Position numbers and translations under genes: made by a program. This document shows positions 34,202 through 42,768 of a stretch of 64,000 nt of DNA, one piece after another. Under the pieces are notes generated by a model. That model saw only the letters and a list, made by a program, of their open reading frames with translations, was not told where the DNA came from and did not search any database. Numbering within the stretch: the stretch's first letter is position 1; every line of letters begins with the position of its first letter. This DNA comes from Bin87 sp964347975 (lineage in GTDB: Bacteria; Chloroflexota; Dehalococcoidia; Lucifugimonadales; UBA3495). The DNA is taken from the NCBI GenBank assembly GCA_964347975.1, contig CAYGAY010000001.1, forward strand, positions 248,001 to 312,000, given 5' to 3'.

Positions 34202-34864
34202 CTAAGTACTATCGTCTTGGAAGTAATCTTTCAAGAATTCCAACACTTGTCGTTTTTGCTCTTCTGAGGCGGATTGCACGATGGCCAGCACGTTCAACCA
34301 CCCTGTCTCATCATCCCAATAATTCCGTTTCATCACTTGATGCCGGCCGCATAATGGCTGCCATTTGGATACGTCCTGAGGATCCGCTTCTGCATCCAGC
34401 GAATGAGGCAACTTATGGTCGGGTGTCAAGCGAACGGCGCCACCGCCAACAGGGTAAATATCGCCTTGACGTAAGGCGCAAAGCATACCGTCCGCGTTCC
34501 ATTCGCACCTGTAATTTGCAGCTTCTAGAGCTTTTTCCCAAACGTGCGCTGTTGGCCTGACTCTGCCGGATGCCCGGCTGCGCCTTTCAGCGTTGGGCAT
34601 CATGTATTCGCTGACTCTGAGGTCACCTCGGTTGCGCCAAGAAAGGATAGTGTAGCCGCTATCTGTCCTCAATTCCGATAAACGTTGATGCCAATTTTCA
34701 GGCTGCCGTCCAGTTCTCGGATCCGTCACCACTGTTATTATCTGCTCTCTGGTAGCAACTTTGCCCAAGTTGTCCAGGAAGAATGCCTCTATCCTAGCTC
34801 GCACCGACCTCTGGTTATACAGACCTTTGATAACTGCGTTGCGCTCGTCCACGAGGAACCTCAC
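34202..34864 (-). CDS. HNH restriction endonuclease of a type II-like system
   Basis: 220 residues from GTG 34864, overlapping the methyltransferase stop by four bases (GTGA). N-terminal region (about 1-85) looks like a winged-helix: GKVATREQIITVVTDPRTGR, WHQRLSELRTDSGYTI. C-terminal part has an HNH/beta-beta-alpha-metal fold: YRCEWNADGMLC (a zinc-type Cys pair), LTPDHKLPHS, WQPLCGRHQVMKRNYW. This is the wHTH-HNH architecture seen in some type II restriction enzymes. Recognition sequence is not predictable. AT-richer than its neighbours (the first line of 60 bases at 34201 is only about 35% GC), a sign of transfer. Confidence 0.8.
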   Translation of the reverse strand: MRFLVDERNAVIKGLYNQRSVRARIEAFFLDNLGKVATREQIITVVTDPRTGRQPENWHQRLSELRTDSGYTILSWRNRGDLRVSEYMMPNAERRSRASGRVRPTAHVWEKALEAANYRCEWNADGMLCALRQGDIYPVGGGAVRLTPDHKLPHSLDAEADPQDVSKWQPLCGRHQVMKRNYWDDETGWLNVLAIVQSASEEQKRQVLEFLKDYFQDDST

Positions 34865-35577
34865 GCCGCCATGGTCAAGTCAATACCCCGGTAACAATTC
34901 GCAATGCGCTCTCGCGTTACGTCAACCCACTGCTCTGATTCGTCGCACAATATAGCCCGACGATTTAGTTGCAAGCAAGCTTCTCCCGTAGTGCCAGACC
35001 CGCACATCGGATCCAGCACTAAATCGTCCGGCTTGGTCGTCATCAAGATCAGCGGTTTGATGACTGACAAAGGCTTTTGGGCCGGGTGCCCGGTTTGCTC
35101 ATCCTTGCCGACAAAGCCAACATTCAGCGGAACTTCCAACACCGTTGACGGGCCTGGAACGAAACGCATTTTGCCAGACTTCCAACGTTCCAACTGGCCG
35201 GCATTCAGAAAGTGCTCAGGGTAAGTTTTCGCACCCTCAGTAGAGAGATGCAGGCATGCGTTCTGGGCGGAACGCCAACCTCGTATCACAGAAGGGCAGT
35301 TCTTGTAGTACCAAGTAAGCCAAGCAACCAGCTTGAAACCTTGCGGGATCCGGGCGACCTGGTGGGCTGCAATCTCAGGGAAGCCCCACACAAAGATATG
35401 CTGCGATACCTGTGCGGCGGCAGTGATAACCTCCGCCAACCATTCGTGATAATCGGGGCGGTGGCCTCCGACGCCCTTGTTGTACCAGGGGTCAAGGATA
35501 GTAGTGGTCACGTCGGCCGGCGCGCTGGCCAGAGTATGCAGCACGTCGGCTGGCGGCAATGTTCGCACTAGATCCAT
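34861..35577 (-). CDS. Site-specific DNA methyltransferase (beta class)
   Basis: 238 residues from ATG 35577 (GTG at 35580 possible; GAGAGG upstream). Catalytic motif IV reads ILDPWYNKG (D29-P-W-Y), at the N-terminus; motif I DPMCGSGTTGEACLQL is at about 190. The order IV, target-recognition region, I marks the beta group of N6-adenine or N4-cytosine methyltransferases. It protects host sites from the adjacent HNH nuclease. Starts only 13 bases after pdhC. GC content is lower than in pdhC. Confidence 0.88.
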   Translation of the reverse strand: MDLVRTLPPADVLHTLASAPADVTTTILDPWYNKGVGGHRPDYHEWLAEVITAAAQVSQHIFVWGFPEIAAHQVARIPQGFKLVAWLTWYYKNCPSVIRGWRSAQNACLHLSTEGAKTYPEHFLNAGQLERWKSGKMRFVPGPSTVLEVPLNVGFVGKDEQTGHPAQKPLSVIKPLILMTTKPDDLVLDPMCGSGTTGEACLQLNRRAILCDESEQWVDVTRERIANCYRGIDLTMAA

Positions 35578-35590
35578 CACAGCCTCTCGC

Positions 35591-36814
35591 CTACAGCAGG
35601 AGGCTTACCGGGTTTTCGAGGACGCGCTTGATTTCCATGAGGAATTGGGCCGCCTCGGCGCCGTCGGCGACGCGGTGGTCGGTAGAGAGGGTGGCCTTCA
35701 TCATCTGACCCACTGCCAGCTGGCCGTCGCGGACTACGGGCTGCTCTTTGACGCTGCCGACCGCCAGGATCGCCGCGTGGGGCGGGTAGATGATGGCGGT
35801 GAAGCTCTCCACGTCGAACATACCCATGTTGCTGATGCTGAAGGTGGTGCCGCTGTATTCGTCGTTGCGCAGGGCGCCGCTGTTGGCGCGGGCGATGAGG
35901 TCTTTGGTGGCGGCGGCGATTTGCAGCAGACTCTTGCTTTCGCAGTTACTGACGCCGGGGAGAATCAGGCCGGACTCCAGGGCGATGGCGATGCCGATGT
36001 TCATTGCGCCGTTGACCTGGAGATAGTCGCCGCGGAAGAAGGCGTTGAACTTGGGGTGCTGGGCCAGGGCCAGCGCGCCGGCTTTCACCATGAGGTCGTT
36101 GACGCTGACGCGGTTTTCGGGATCGGAGGCGTCGTTGACATCGCGGCGCAACTGCATGGCTTTACCCATGTCAATCTCGGCGGTGACGTAGAAATGAGGC
36201 GCGGTGGTTTTGCTGTCGGAGGTGACGCGGGCGATGGTCTGGCGCATCCGGCTGAGTTCAATGCGTGAGTCGGCCGGGGCGGAAGCAGATTCGGTTGCCG
36301 GGGCTGGCGCGGGAGCGGGAGCCGCTGCCGGCGGTTCGTAGCTCTCGACGTCGCGCTCGGTAATGCGCCCGTTGGGGCCGGTTCCCGTCACCAGGGCGAG
36401 GTCTATACCGCGCTCGCGGGCGAGACGGCGGGCGATGGGAGATGCGCGCACCTCCCCGTTGGCCGAAGGAACCGCGGCGGCTGGCGCCGGGGCGGGCCCG
36501 GGAGTCGGAGCAGCGGCTGGTGCCGGGGCAGCGGCGGGAGCGGCAGGGGCAGCGGTCACTTCCGGGACGGCTTCGCCGGGTTCGGTGATGATGGCAATGA
36601 GTTCGCCGACCGGGATGGCGATGCCGGCTTCGGCGATGATTCTGCCGAGGACGCCGCCGGTGTAAGCTTCGAATTCGACGGTGGCTTTGTCGGTTTCAAT
36701 ATCGGCGATTACCTCGCCGCGGTCCACCGTGTCGCCCTCTTGCTTGTACCAGCGGACGACGGTGCCCTCGCGCATATCGTAACCCATCTGGGGCATGACG
36801 ACGTTGGTAGCCAC
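35591..36814 (-). CDS. pdhC: Dihydrolipoamide acetyltransferase (E2) of 2-oxoacid dehydrogenase
   Basis: 407 residues from GTG 36814 with AGGAG six bases upstream. One lipoyl domain with lysine K43 in IETDKATVE, an Ala/Pro-rich linker, the E1/E3-binding domain (ASPIARRLARERGIDLALVTGTGPNGRITERDVE), a second Pro/Ala linker, and the acetyltransferase core ending with catalytic TDHRVADG. It passes acetyl from lipoamide to CoA. Single lipoyl domain fits Gram-positive/Chloroflexota types. Pyruvate rather than a branched-chain keto acid is inferred, not proven. Confidence 0.92.
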   Translation of the reverse strand: MATNVVMPQMGYDMREGTVVRWYKQEGDTVDRGEVIADIETDKATVEFEAYTGGVLGRIIAEAGIAIPVGELIAIITEPGEAVPEVTAAPAAPAAAPAPAAAPTPGPAPAPAAAVPSANGEVRASPIARRLARERGIDLALVTGTGPNGRITERDVESYEPPAAAPAPAPAPATESASAPADSRIELSRMRQTIARVTSDSKTTAPHFYVTAEIDMGKAMQLRRDVNDASDPENRVSVNDLMVKAGALALAQHPKFNAFFRGDYLQVNGAMNIGIAIALESGLILPGVSNCESKSLLQIAAATKDLIARANSGALRNDEYSGTTFSISNMGMFDVESFTAIIYPPHAAILAVGSVKEQPVVRDGQLAVGQMMKATLSTDHRVADGAEAAQFLMEIKRVLENPVSLLL

Positions 36815-36877
36815 GGTAATCTCCTGTGATGCTGTGGTGAGACGGGATAAACAGGTATTCCGACGTTGCATTCCTGG

Positions 36878-36897
36878 ATTCCCGCTAAAGCGGGAAT
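36878..36897. repeat. Intergenic palindrome, family B, inside the pdh operon
   Basis: ATTCCCGCT (36878-36886), AA, AGCGGGAAT (36889-36897). Sits in the 183-base gap between pdhB and pdhC. Confidence 0.75.
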
Positions 36898-36997
36898 GAC
36901 GGATGGGAGCGGGAATAGCCGATGGGGCTGGTATTGTCCGTTGGAAGCTTGCAATTGCCGTTGTTTGAGCTGCTTGGACTTTGACGCTAACGTTGGG

Positions 36998-37981
36998 TCA
37001 GGAACCGTTGACGATCTTGCGGGCGGTGTTGGCGACGGTCTGGGCGCTGGGTATTGCCAGCTGTTCGAGGGGGAAGGAGTAGGGCATGGGGACTTCGGCG
37101 CCGGCGACGCGGCCGACGGGGGCATCGAGGTGGTCGAAGGTTTCTTCTTGGATCTGGGAGACGAGTTCGCCGGCGAAACCGCCGAGGCGGGTGGTTTCCT
37201 CAACCATCAGGGCGCGGTGGGTCTTTTTGACTGAGGCGAAAACGGTTTCCATATCCAGGGGGCGAAGGGTGCGGAGGTCGATGACGTCAGCCTCGATGCC
37301 TTCGCGGGCGAGGATTTCGGCGGCCTGCTCGGCGATGAGAGCCATACGGGAGTAACCGCAAAGGGTGATGTCAGCGCCCTCACGGCGGAGGTCGGCCCGG
37401 CCGATGGGTACGCGGAAATCGCCGTTGTCCGGGGCCTCGCCGCGAGTGCCGTAAAGGAGAATGTGCTCGACAAACAGCACGGGATCGTTGAGTTCACGGC
37501 AGGAGCGAAAGAGGCCGATAACATCGCGGGGGGTAGAAGGGGTTACGACGGTCAAGCCGGGCACGGAGGCGTACCAGCCTTCGAAGGACGAGGAGTGGGT
37601 TGCGCCTACGGATGCGCCGCCACCGGTAACGGTGCGAATGATAAGGGGGATCGAGAACTGACCGCCGGACATATACCGGATCTTGGCGGCATGGTTAACG
37701 ATCTGGTCCATGGCCAGGAGGCTGAAGTTAATGGTCATCAACTCCACGACGGGGCGAAGGCCGGCCATGGCGGCGCCGACGCCGGCGCCAACGATGACGG
37801 ATTCGGCGAGGGGCGAATCCTTGATGCGCTTTTTTCCGTACTGTTCGGTGAAGCCCTTGGTTACGGCGAAAGCCCCACCGTAGGGGCCGATGTCCTCGCC
37901 CATGAGGAATACGCGCTCGTCCTGGTCCAGGGCTTCGCGCAGGGCGGATGAAACGGCGTCGCGATACGTTATGACCGACAT
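36998..37981 (-). CDS. pdhB: Pyruvate dehydrogenase E1 beta subunit
   Basis: 327 residues. Transketolase-type pyrimidine-binding domain and C-terminal domain: FLMGEDIGPYGGAFAVTKGF, DSPLAESVIVGAGVGAAMAGLRPVVELM, VTGGGASVGATHSSSFEGW. Works with the alpha subunit as the decarboxylating E1 of the dehydrogenase. GAGAGGTATC precedes the ATG. Located 33 bases after pdhA. Confidence 0.94.
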   Translation of the reverse strand: MSVITYRDAVSSALREALDQDERVFLMGEDIGPYGGAFAVTKGFTEQYGKKRIKDSPLAESVIVGAGVGAAMAGLRPVVELMTINFSLLAMDQIVNHAAKIRYMSGGQFSIPLIIRTVTGGGASVGATHSSSFEGWYASVPGLTVVTPSTPRDVIGLFRSCRELNDPVLFVEHILLYGTRGEAPDNGDFRVPIGRADLRREGADITLCGYSRMALIAEQAAEILAREGIEADVIDLRTLRPLDMETVFASVKKTHRALMVEETTRLGGFAGELVSQIQEETFDHLDAPVGRVAGAEVPMPYSFPLEQLAIPSAQTVANTARKIVNGS

Positions 37982-38014
37982 GATGATGATACCTCTCGCG
38001 GCGGTTGGAGTGCG

Positions 38015-39022
38015 CTAAAGGGGGATACCTTCGGTCGGTCGGTCGGTGTAGACACCGTCGTAGAGGTCTTCGGGCTGCGGCCAGGGGGACGATTCGCCGA
38101 ATTCAGCGGCAACGACGATTTCCTCATCTACACCGGCGTCGATCTCGTCAAAGTCCTCGACGGTGGCAATGCCTTCGTCGGTGAGCCAGTCGCGGAACCG
38201 GGGGATCGGGTCCTGGCCAGCCCAGTATTGGACTTCGTCCTCGGGGCGATAGTTGGCCGGGTCGGCGACCGAGTGGCCGCGGAGACGGTAGGTTCGGGCT
38301 ACGACGAAGGCCGGACCTTTACCGGCGCGGACTTCGGCGTTGATTTTCTGCATGAGGGCGCGGACTTCCAGCACGTCGTTACCGTCCACCTCATAGCGGG
38401 ACATTCCATAGGCAGCGGCCATCTCATGGAGGGAGTCCCACATCACAAGGGTTTCTTTTGACGAGGCTCCCATGCCGTAGAGGTTGTGTTCACAGAAGAA
38501 GATCACGGGGAGTTGCCAGATAGCGGCCAGGTTCATCGCTTCGTGGAACTCGCCTTCGTTGACTGCGCCATCCCCGAAAAAGCAGAGGACGACCTGGTCA
38601 TCTTCGCGGTATTGGATGGCAAGACCGATGCCGGCGGCGATGCAGAGCTGACCGCCGACGATGGCGTAGCCTCCCATGAAGTTGAGATCGGAGCTGAACA
38701 GGTGCATGGAGCCGCCCTTGCCCTTGCTGCAACCGGTGGCTTTGCCCATGAGTTCGGCCATGACTTCGTTGCTGCTCATGCCCCGGGCGAGGGCCTGGCC
38801 GTGGTCGCGGTAGTGGGTGACGATGTAGTCGTCGGGCCGCAGGGTGTTGATCGCGCCGACGGCGATGGCTTCTTCGCCGTTATAGACGTGCAGAAAGCCC
38901 TTGATGTTGCCTCGAGTGTACTGACGTTCCGACTCTCGTTCGAATTCGCGAATGAGTTTCATCTGCCGGTAGAAGCCCAGCAGGTCGGATTTGGTCAGAT
39001 GGGGAACGTCCGCTTTGAGCAT
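38015..39022 (-). CDS. pdhA: Pyruvate dehydrogenase E1 alpha subunit
   Basis: 335 residues. E1-alpha TPP motif GDGAVNEGEFHEAMNLAAIWQLPVIFFCEHN, HYRDHGQALARGM, and the phosphorylation-loop-like YRLRGHSVADPANYR. Decarboxylates pyruvate with TPP. GAGGAAGGGAT immediately upstream of the ATG. Second gene of lpd-pdhA-pdhB-pdhC. Confidence 0.94.
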   Translation of the reverse strand: MLKADVPHLTKSDLLGFYRQMKLIREFERESERQYTRGNIKGFLHVYNGEEAIAVGAINTLRPDDYIVTHYRDHGQALARGMSSNEVMAELMGKATGCSKGKGGSMHLFSSDLNFMGGYAIVGGQLCIAAGIGLAIQYREDDQVVLCFFGDGAVNEGEFHEAMNLAAIWQLPVIFFCEHNLYGMGASSKETLVMWDSLHEMAAAYGMSRYEVDGNDVLEVRALMQKINAEVRAGKGPAFVVARTYRLRGHSVADPANYRPEDEVQYWAGQDPIPRFRDWLTDEGIATVEDFDEIDAGVDEEIVVAAEFGESSPWPQPEDLYDGVYTDRPTEGIPL

Positions 39023-39076
39023 ATCCCTTCCTCGCAGGCAGTGTGTTGCAGCCGACCGACGCGGGGCCGGCCGGGG

Positions 39077-40477
39077 TTACATGTGGAGGGCGCGACCTTC
39101 GGCGTCGAGGGCGGCTTCGTGGACCATCTCGGCGATGCTGGGGTGGGCGTGGACGGCCCAGCCAAGTTCCAGGGTGGTTCCTTCCAGGAGATGGGTCATC
39201 TGGAGTTCGGCCAGGAGTTCCGTGACTTCAGGTCCGCACATGTGGCCGCCTAGGATTTCACCGTAGTTGGCGTCGATGACCAGCTTGACCATGCCGTCCA
39301 TTTCGCCCATGGCCACGGCCTTGCCGCTGGCCTGGACGTTGAAACGGCCGATTTTCACGTCGTAGCCCTGTTCGCGGGCCTGGGCTTCGGTGAGGCCGAA
39401 AGACGCCACCTGGGGATGGCAGTAAGTAGCGCGGGGCATGTATGCGTAGTTCAGCGGCTGTGTTTCCTCGCCGGCGATGGCCTCTACGGCGGCAACCCCC
39501 TGGGCGGAGGCGACATGCGCGAGGGCTAGCTTCCCGGTTACGTCACCGACGGCGTAGATGCCGGGAACATTGGTAGCCATGCGGTCATCAATCGCGATGT
39601 AGCCGCGCTCGGTGGCGACGCCCACGTTTTCCAGGCCCAAGTTTTCGGTGTTGGGCAGAACGCCGATGGCCACCAGGACTTTGTCGTAGCGGGCGGTTTC
39701 GTTGACACCATCCCGGTCAACGGTGAGAGTGACGCCGTTGGCGTCGGCCTGGGCGCTGGTCACGCCGGCGCCCGTTTGGAGTTTGATGCCGTGGCGATTG
39801 AAGGCGCGCTCCAACTGCTGACTGATTTCTTCGTCTTCGTTGGGTACCAGGTGGGGCAGCAATTCGATAACGGTGACGTCGGAGCCGTACATCTTGTAAA
39901 TGTAGGCGAATTCCACGCCGATGGCGCCGCCGCCGATTATGGCGATGGAGCCGGGAACGTCGTCAGCCACGATGCTTTCCCGGCTGGTGATTATGCGTTC
40001 GCCATCCACCGGGAGGGGGGGGATACTGCGGGGCCGGGCCCCGGTGGCGATGATGATGCTGCGGGCGTTGACCCGGGAAGTCTGGCCATCGGCGGCGGTA
40101 ACGTCAATGGCGTTAGCGCTGGCCAGGCGGCCAGAGCCGGCGATATGGTCAACGTTGTTCTTGCGGAGGAGAAAATCCACACCACGGGTCATCCGGTCCA
40201 CGACCTGACGACTGCGTTTCATGGCTACCGAGTAATCGGCGTGGAAGTTGTCGAAGGCCAAGCCAAACTGATCGGCCCGGTGCAGGTAGGAGACAATCTC
40301 GGCGTTTTTCAGAAGAGCCTTGGAAGGGATACAGCCCCAGTTGAGGCATACCCCGCCGAGAGCCTCGCGCTCGATGACGCAGGATTTGAGGCCCAGTTGG
40401 CCGGCCCTGATGCCGGCAACGTAGCCGCCGGGTCCGCCGCCAATTATCGCTACGTCATACTCCGAATTGGTCGTCAT
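39077..40477 (-). CDS. lpd: Dihydrolipoyl dehydrogenase (E3)
   Basis: 466 residues. N-terminal FAD motif IIGGGPGGYVAGIRAGQLG, redox disulfide in GGVCLNWGCIPSK (C44, C49), NAD-binding IAIIGGGAIGVEFAYIY, and C-terminal HAHPSIAEMVHE with catalytic His-Glu. Reoxidises the lipoyl groups of E2 with NAD+. First gene of the operon, with a good promoter at about 40573-40601. Confidence 0.95.
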   Translation of the reverse strand: MTTNSEYDVAIIGGGPGGYVAGIRAGQLGLKSCVIEREALGGVCLNWGCIPSKALLKNAEIVSYLHRADQFGLAFDNFHADYSVAMKRSRQVVDRMTRGVDFLLRKNNVDHIAGSGRLASANAIDVTAADGQTSRVNARSIIIATGARPRSIPPLPVDGERIITSRESIVADDVPGSIAIIGGGAIGVEFAYIYKMYGSDVTVIELLPHLVPNEDEEISQQLERAFNRHGIKLQTGAGVTSAQADANGVTLTVDRDGVNETARYDKVLVAIGVLPNTENLGLENVGVATERGYIAIDDRMATNVPGIYAVGDVTGKLALAHVASAQGVAAVEAIAGEETQPLNYAYMPRATYCHPQVASFGLTEAQAREQGYDVKIGRFNVQASGKAVAMGEMDGMVKLVIDANYGEILGGHMCGPEVTELLAELQMTHLLEGTTLELGWAVHAHPSIAEMVHEAALDAEGRALHM

Positions 40478-40572
40478 CTATCTGCCCAGTCCGCGAAGTT
40501 TGGTTTGGCGCAATCCACCAACCCTGGGACAGGGCGGACCCACTATGGAGGGGCTTGCGCGGCGATTGTAGC

Positions 40573-40601
40573 ATTATAGCGTTGGGGGTTGAGGGCGGCA
40601 A
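40573..40601 (-). promoter_or_regulatory. Candidate promoter of the pdh operon
   Basis: On the minus strand TATAAT (plus 40573-40578) with TTGCCG (plus 40596-40601), spacer 17. Transcript would start about 90 bases before lpd. Confidence 0.55.
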
Positions 40602-40642
40602 GTTGGGCGGAATTGAGGCGCGACCTGACTAATGCGGTTCAA

Positions 40643-40671
40643 TTGACAGTGATTTGGGGGAGTTTTAGACT
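40643..40671 (+). promoter_or_regulatory. Candidate promoter of the DUF35/thiolase genes
   Basis: TTGACA (40643-40648) and TAGACT (40666-40671), spacer 17, upstream of ATG 40725. Confidence 0.5.
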
Positions 40672-40724
40672 GCCGGTGGCTCGTTTTCGAATGAACCGAT
40701 TCCGGTAACTTCTGCAGATGAGAT

Positions 40725-41132
40725 ATGGCCGTTTCCGTAGATGACAGGTGTTTACGGCTGACCGACGACAGCGGTGAGCGGGGCGTGCTGCTGGGAATGC
40801 GGTGCCCACACTGTGGAGTGTGCGTTTTCGGGCCGGCTACGTTTTGCCAATCCTGCACATCCCCGGATCTCGAGGCGGTCGAGCTGGGGTCGGAGGGGAC
40901 TCTGTACAGCTATACCATCGTGCGGGTGCCTCCGGCGGGTTGGCCGGGCCCGGTTCCCTACGTGCTGGGCGAGGTGGAGTTGCCGGAAGGCCCCCACGTG
41001 CTGGCGGAGGTGGTAGATTGCTCGCACAATGACCTGAAAGTCGGAATGCCGGTGGCGCTGGCATTGCGGACAGTGGCGATGGTCAGCATAGATGGTTCTG
41101 AGCGTGTCGTGTATAAGTGGCGGCCAGCGTAG
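40725..41132 (+). CDS. Zn-ribbon/OB-fold protein (DUF35)
   Basis: 135 residues. N-terminal rubredoxin-like zinc ribbon with CPHC (27-30) and CQSC (42-45) and a C-terminal OB-fold (GTLYSYTIVRVPPAGWPGPVPYVLGEV). DUF35 proteins bind thiolases and act as acyl-CoA-binding partners; the adjacent thiolase (47 bases downstream) fits that known pairing. Confidence 0.9.
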   Translation: MAVSVDDRCLRLTDDSGERGVLLGMRCPHCGVCVFGPATFCQSCTSPDLEAVELGSEGTLYSYTIVRVPPAGWPGPVPYVLGEVELPEGPHVLAEVVDCSHNDLKVGMPVALALRTVAMVSIDGSERVVYKWRPA

Positions 41133-41138
41133 AGGCGA

Positions 41139-41167
41139 CGAGATTGCCACGCCAGGCTCGCAATGAC
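41139..41167. repeat. Intergenic palindrome, family D
   Basis: CGAGATTGCCAC and TCGCAATGAC with loop GCCAGGC; ATTGC/GCAAT form the inner stem. Same family at 42343-42371 and within the composite at 27393-27433. Confidence 0.7.
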
Positions 41168-41178
41168 AAGGGGGATTT

Positions 41179-42333
41179 ATGACGCAATTTCGTCCCGGTC
41201 GCGAGGTTATGGTAGCAGGTGTGGGGTTGCACCCGTTTGGGCGGTTTCCGGAGCAAAGCCTGTCGGACCTGGCCCGGGACGCGGTGGTTGCCGCTCTACA
41301 GGATTCCGGGGTGCCGTGGCGGGCGATCCCGGTGGCGTACTTTGGACACGTCTATTATCACGGGATGTCGATAGGGGAAACTACGCTGGCGCAACTGGGA
41401 TTGACCGGAGTTCCCATCGTCAACGTAGAGAACGCGTGCTCCAGTGGTTCTACTGCCTTCTGGCAAGCGTACTGGGGTATAACGTCCGGCGTTTTTGACC
41501 TGGCGCTGGCATTCGGCGCCGAGAAGGTGCCCGGCGGCCCGGTCACGGTTACGGCGGAGAACAGCCCGGCGCGGTACATCGGCGGCGATCACATGATGGC
41601 CGGTTATGCGTTGCGCATGAAACGCTACATGGAGGAGACGGGCGCGCCGGCGTCGGCATTGGCGCAGGTGTCGGTGAAGGCGCGGCAGAACGCATCCATG
41701 AACCCCTACGCGCACCGCAAGGAAACCTACTCGGTGGAGGATGTGCTGAACTCACGGTTGATCGCCGACCCGCTGACCCTGTACCAGTGTTGTCCCACCA
41801 GCGAAGGCGGAGCGGCGGCGGTGCTTTGCGCGGCAGAGGCGCTGGACACCTACGGCATCGACCGGAGTCGGGCCATTCGGGTGGCGGCGGCGACCTTGAC
41901 GTCCGGGAATTACAACGGCCGGGGCAGCGATCATTCGGCTTTCAGCCCGTATCGCACCGAGCCGGCGGCGTTGCAGGCTTATGAAATGGCCGGCATCGGG
42001 CCGGAGGACGTGGATTTGGCGCAGGTGCATGATGCGGCGACGATAGGAGAGCTACAGCAGATTGAGGCGCTGCATCTAACGCCCTTTGGCGAGGCGTGGC
42101 AGGCCACCGTAGAAGGTCGGACGGCCTTGGGCGGCGACATTCCGGTGAATACGGACGGAGGGCTGCTGGCCATGGGCCATCCTTTCGGGGCTTCGGGCAT
42201 CCGCATGGTTCACGAGACGGTGATGCAGCTGCGGGGCGAAGCCGGGCCGCGCCAGGTGGAGAACGCGCGGGTGGGGGTGGCGCAATGCTCCGGCGCCGGG
42301 GACGTTACGACGGTGCATATCCTGACCAAGTGA
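41179..42333 (+). CDS. Thiolase family protein (SCP2-type, DUF35 partner)
   Basis: 384 residues. Active-site Cys in NVENACSSGSTAF (about residue 87), and C-terminal MGHPFGASGIRMVHE plus QCSGAGD, but the C-terminal catalytic cysteine motif is altered to QCSGAGD as in SCP2-like thiolases. It breaks or joins acyl-CoA chains, often in beta-oxidation of odd substrates. RBS GGGGG precedes the ATG. Paired with DUF35. Confidence 0.9.
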   Translation: MTQFRPGREVMVAGVGLHPFGRFPEQSLSDLARDAVVAALQDSGVPWRAIPVAYFGHVYYHGMSIGETTLAQLGLTGVPIVNVENACSSGSTAFWQAYWGITSGVFDLALAFGAEKVPGGPVTVTAENSPARYIGGDHMMAGYALRMKRYMEETGAPASALAQVSVKARQNASMNPYAHRKETYSVEDVLNSRLIADPLTLYQCCPTSEGGAAAVLCAAEALDTYGIDRSRAIRVAAATLTSGNYNGRGSDHSAFSPYRTEPAALQAYEMAGIGPEDVDLAQVHDAATIGELQQIEALHLTPFGEAWQATVEGRTALGGDIPVNTDGGLLAMGHPFGASGIRMVHETVMQLRGEAGPRQVENARVGVAQCSGAGDVTTVHILTK

Positions 42334-42342
42334 GCATCGGGA

Positions 42343-42371
42343 CGAGATTGCCACGCTACGCTCGCAATGGC
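42343..42371. repeat. Intergenic palindrome, family D
   Basis: CGAGATTGCCAC and TCGCAATGGC, loop GCTACGC. It lies ten bases after the thiolase stop. Confidence 0.7.
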
Positions 42372-42383
42372 AGGCTGACGGTT

Positions 42384-42668
42384 ATGGCCAACTACCTGAT
42401 AATGGCGGCGATGAAGGGCCGGTTTATGTCGGAGCAGGGGAACCTGTACGACAATTTTCAGATGTTGGGGTACGTGGAAGGGGCGTCGCCCTTTGACGCG
42501 GTGGCGGCGTTTTTTGACCAGCCGAAGTTTCCGATTGTCTGGGCGGACGTGGAGTATATGTGGGCGGAACGGTTGGCGGACGATCCGGCCAACGGTCACC
42601 ATGGGGAATACGACAAGGTCTATATCGCGTCGCTGCGCGAGAGATGGGAGGGTAGTTCGCGGAATTGA
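42384..42668 (+). CDS. Small uncharacterised protein after thiolase
   Basis: 94 residues from ATG 42384 (no strong RBS: CTGACGGTT). Acidic, with aromatic clusters (GNLYDNFQMLGYVEG, FPIVWADVEYMWAERL). I do not recognise a family. Separated from the thiolase by a family-D palindrome, so it may or may not be co-transcribed. Confidence 0.5.
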   Translation: MANYLIMAAMKGRFMSEQGNLYDNFQMLGYVEGASPFDAVAAFFDQPKFPIVWADVEYMWAERLADDPANGHHGEYDKVYIASLRERWEGSSRN

Positions 42669-42768
42669 AACGCTGCCTTCAACCTGGGCCAATCACGGCA
42701 GGTATAATCTTGTTAGCTGCCGCGCCCGGTCGGAAATTGATGAACTTCGCTACCCCCAAAGGTTCAGC

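Noticed and set aside
39776..40579. Plus-strand frame opposite lpd
   Set aside because: Shadow of dihydrolipoyl dehydrogenase, which has clear FAD and disulfide motifs.
42096..42383. Upstream extension of the small gene at 42384 into the thiolase
   Set aside because: The extension is an Arg/Gly-rich off-frame reading of the thiolase gene; ATG 42384 is the plausible start.
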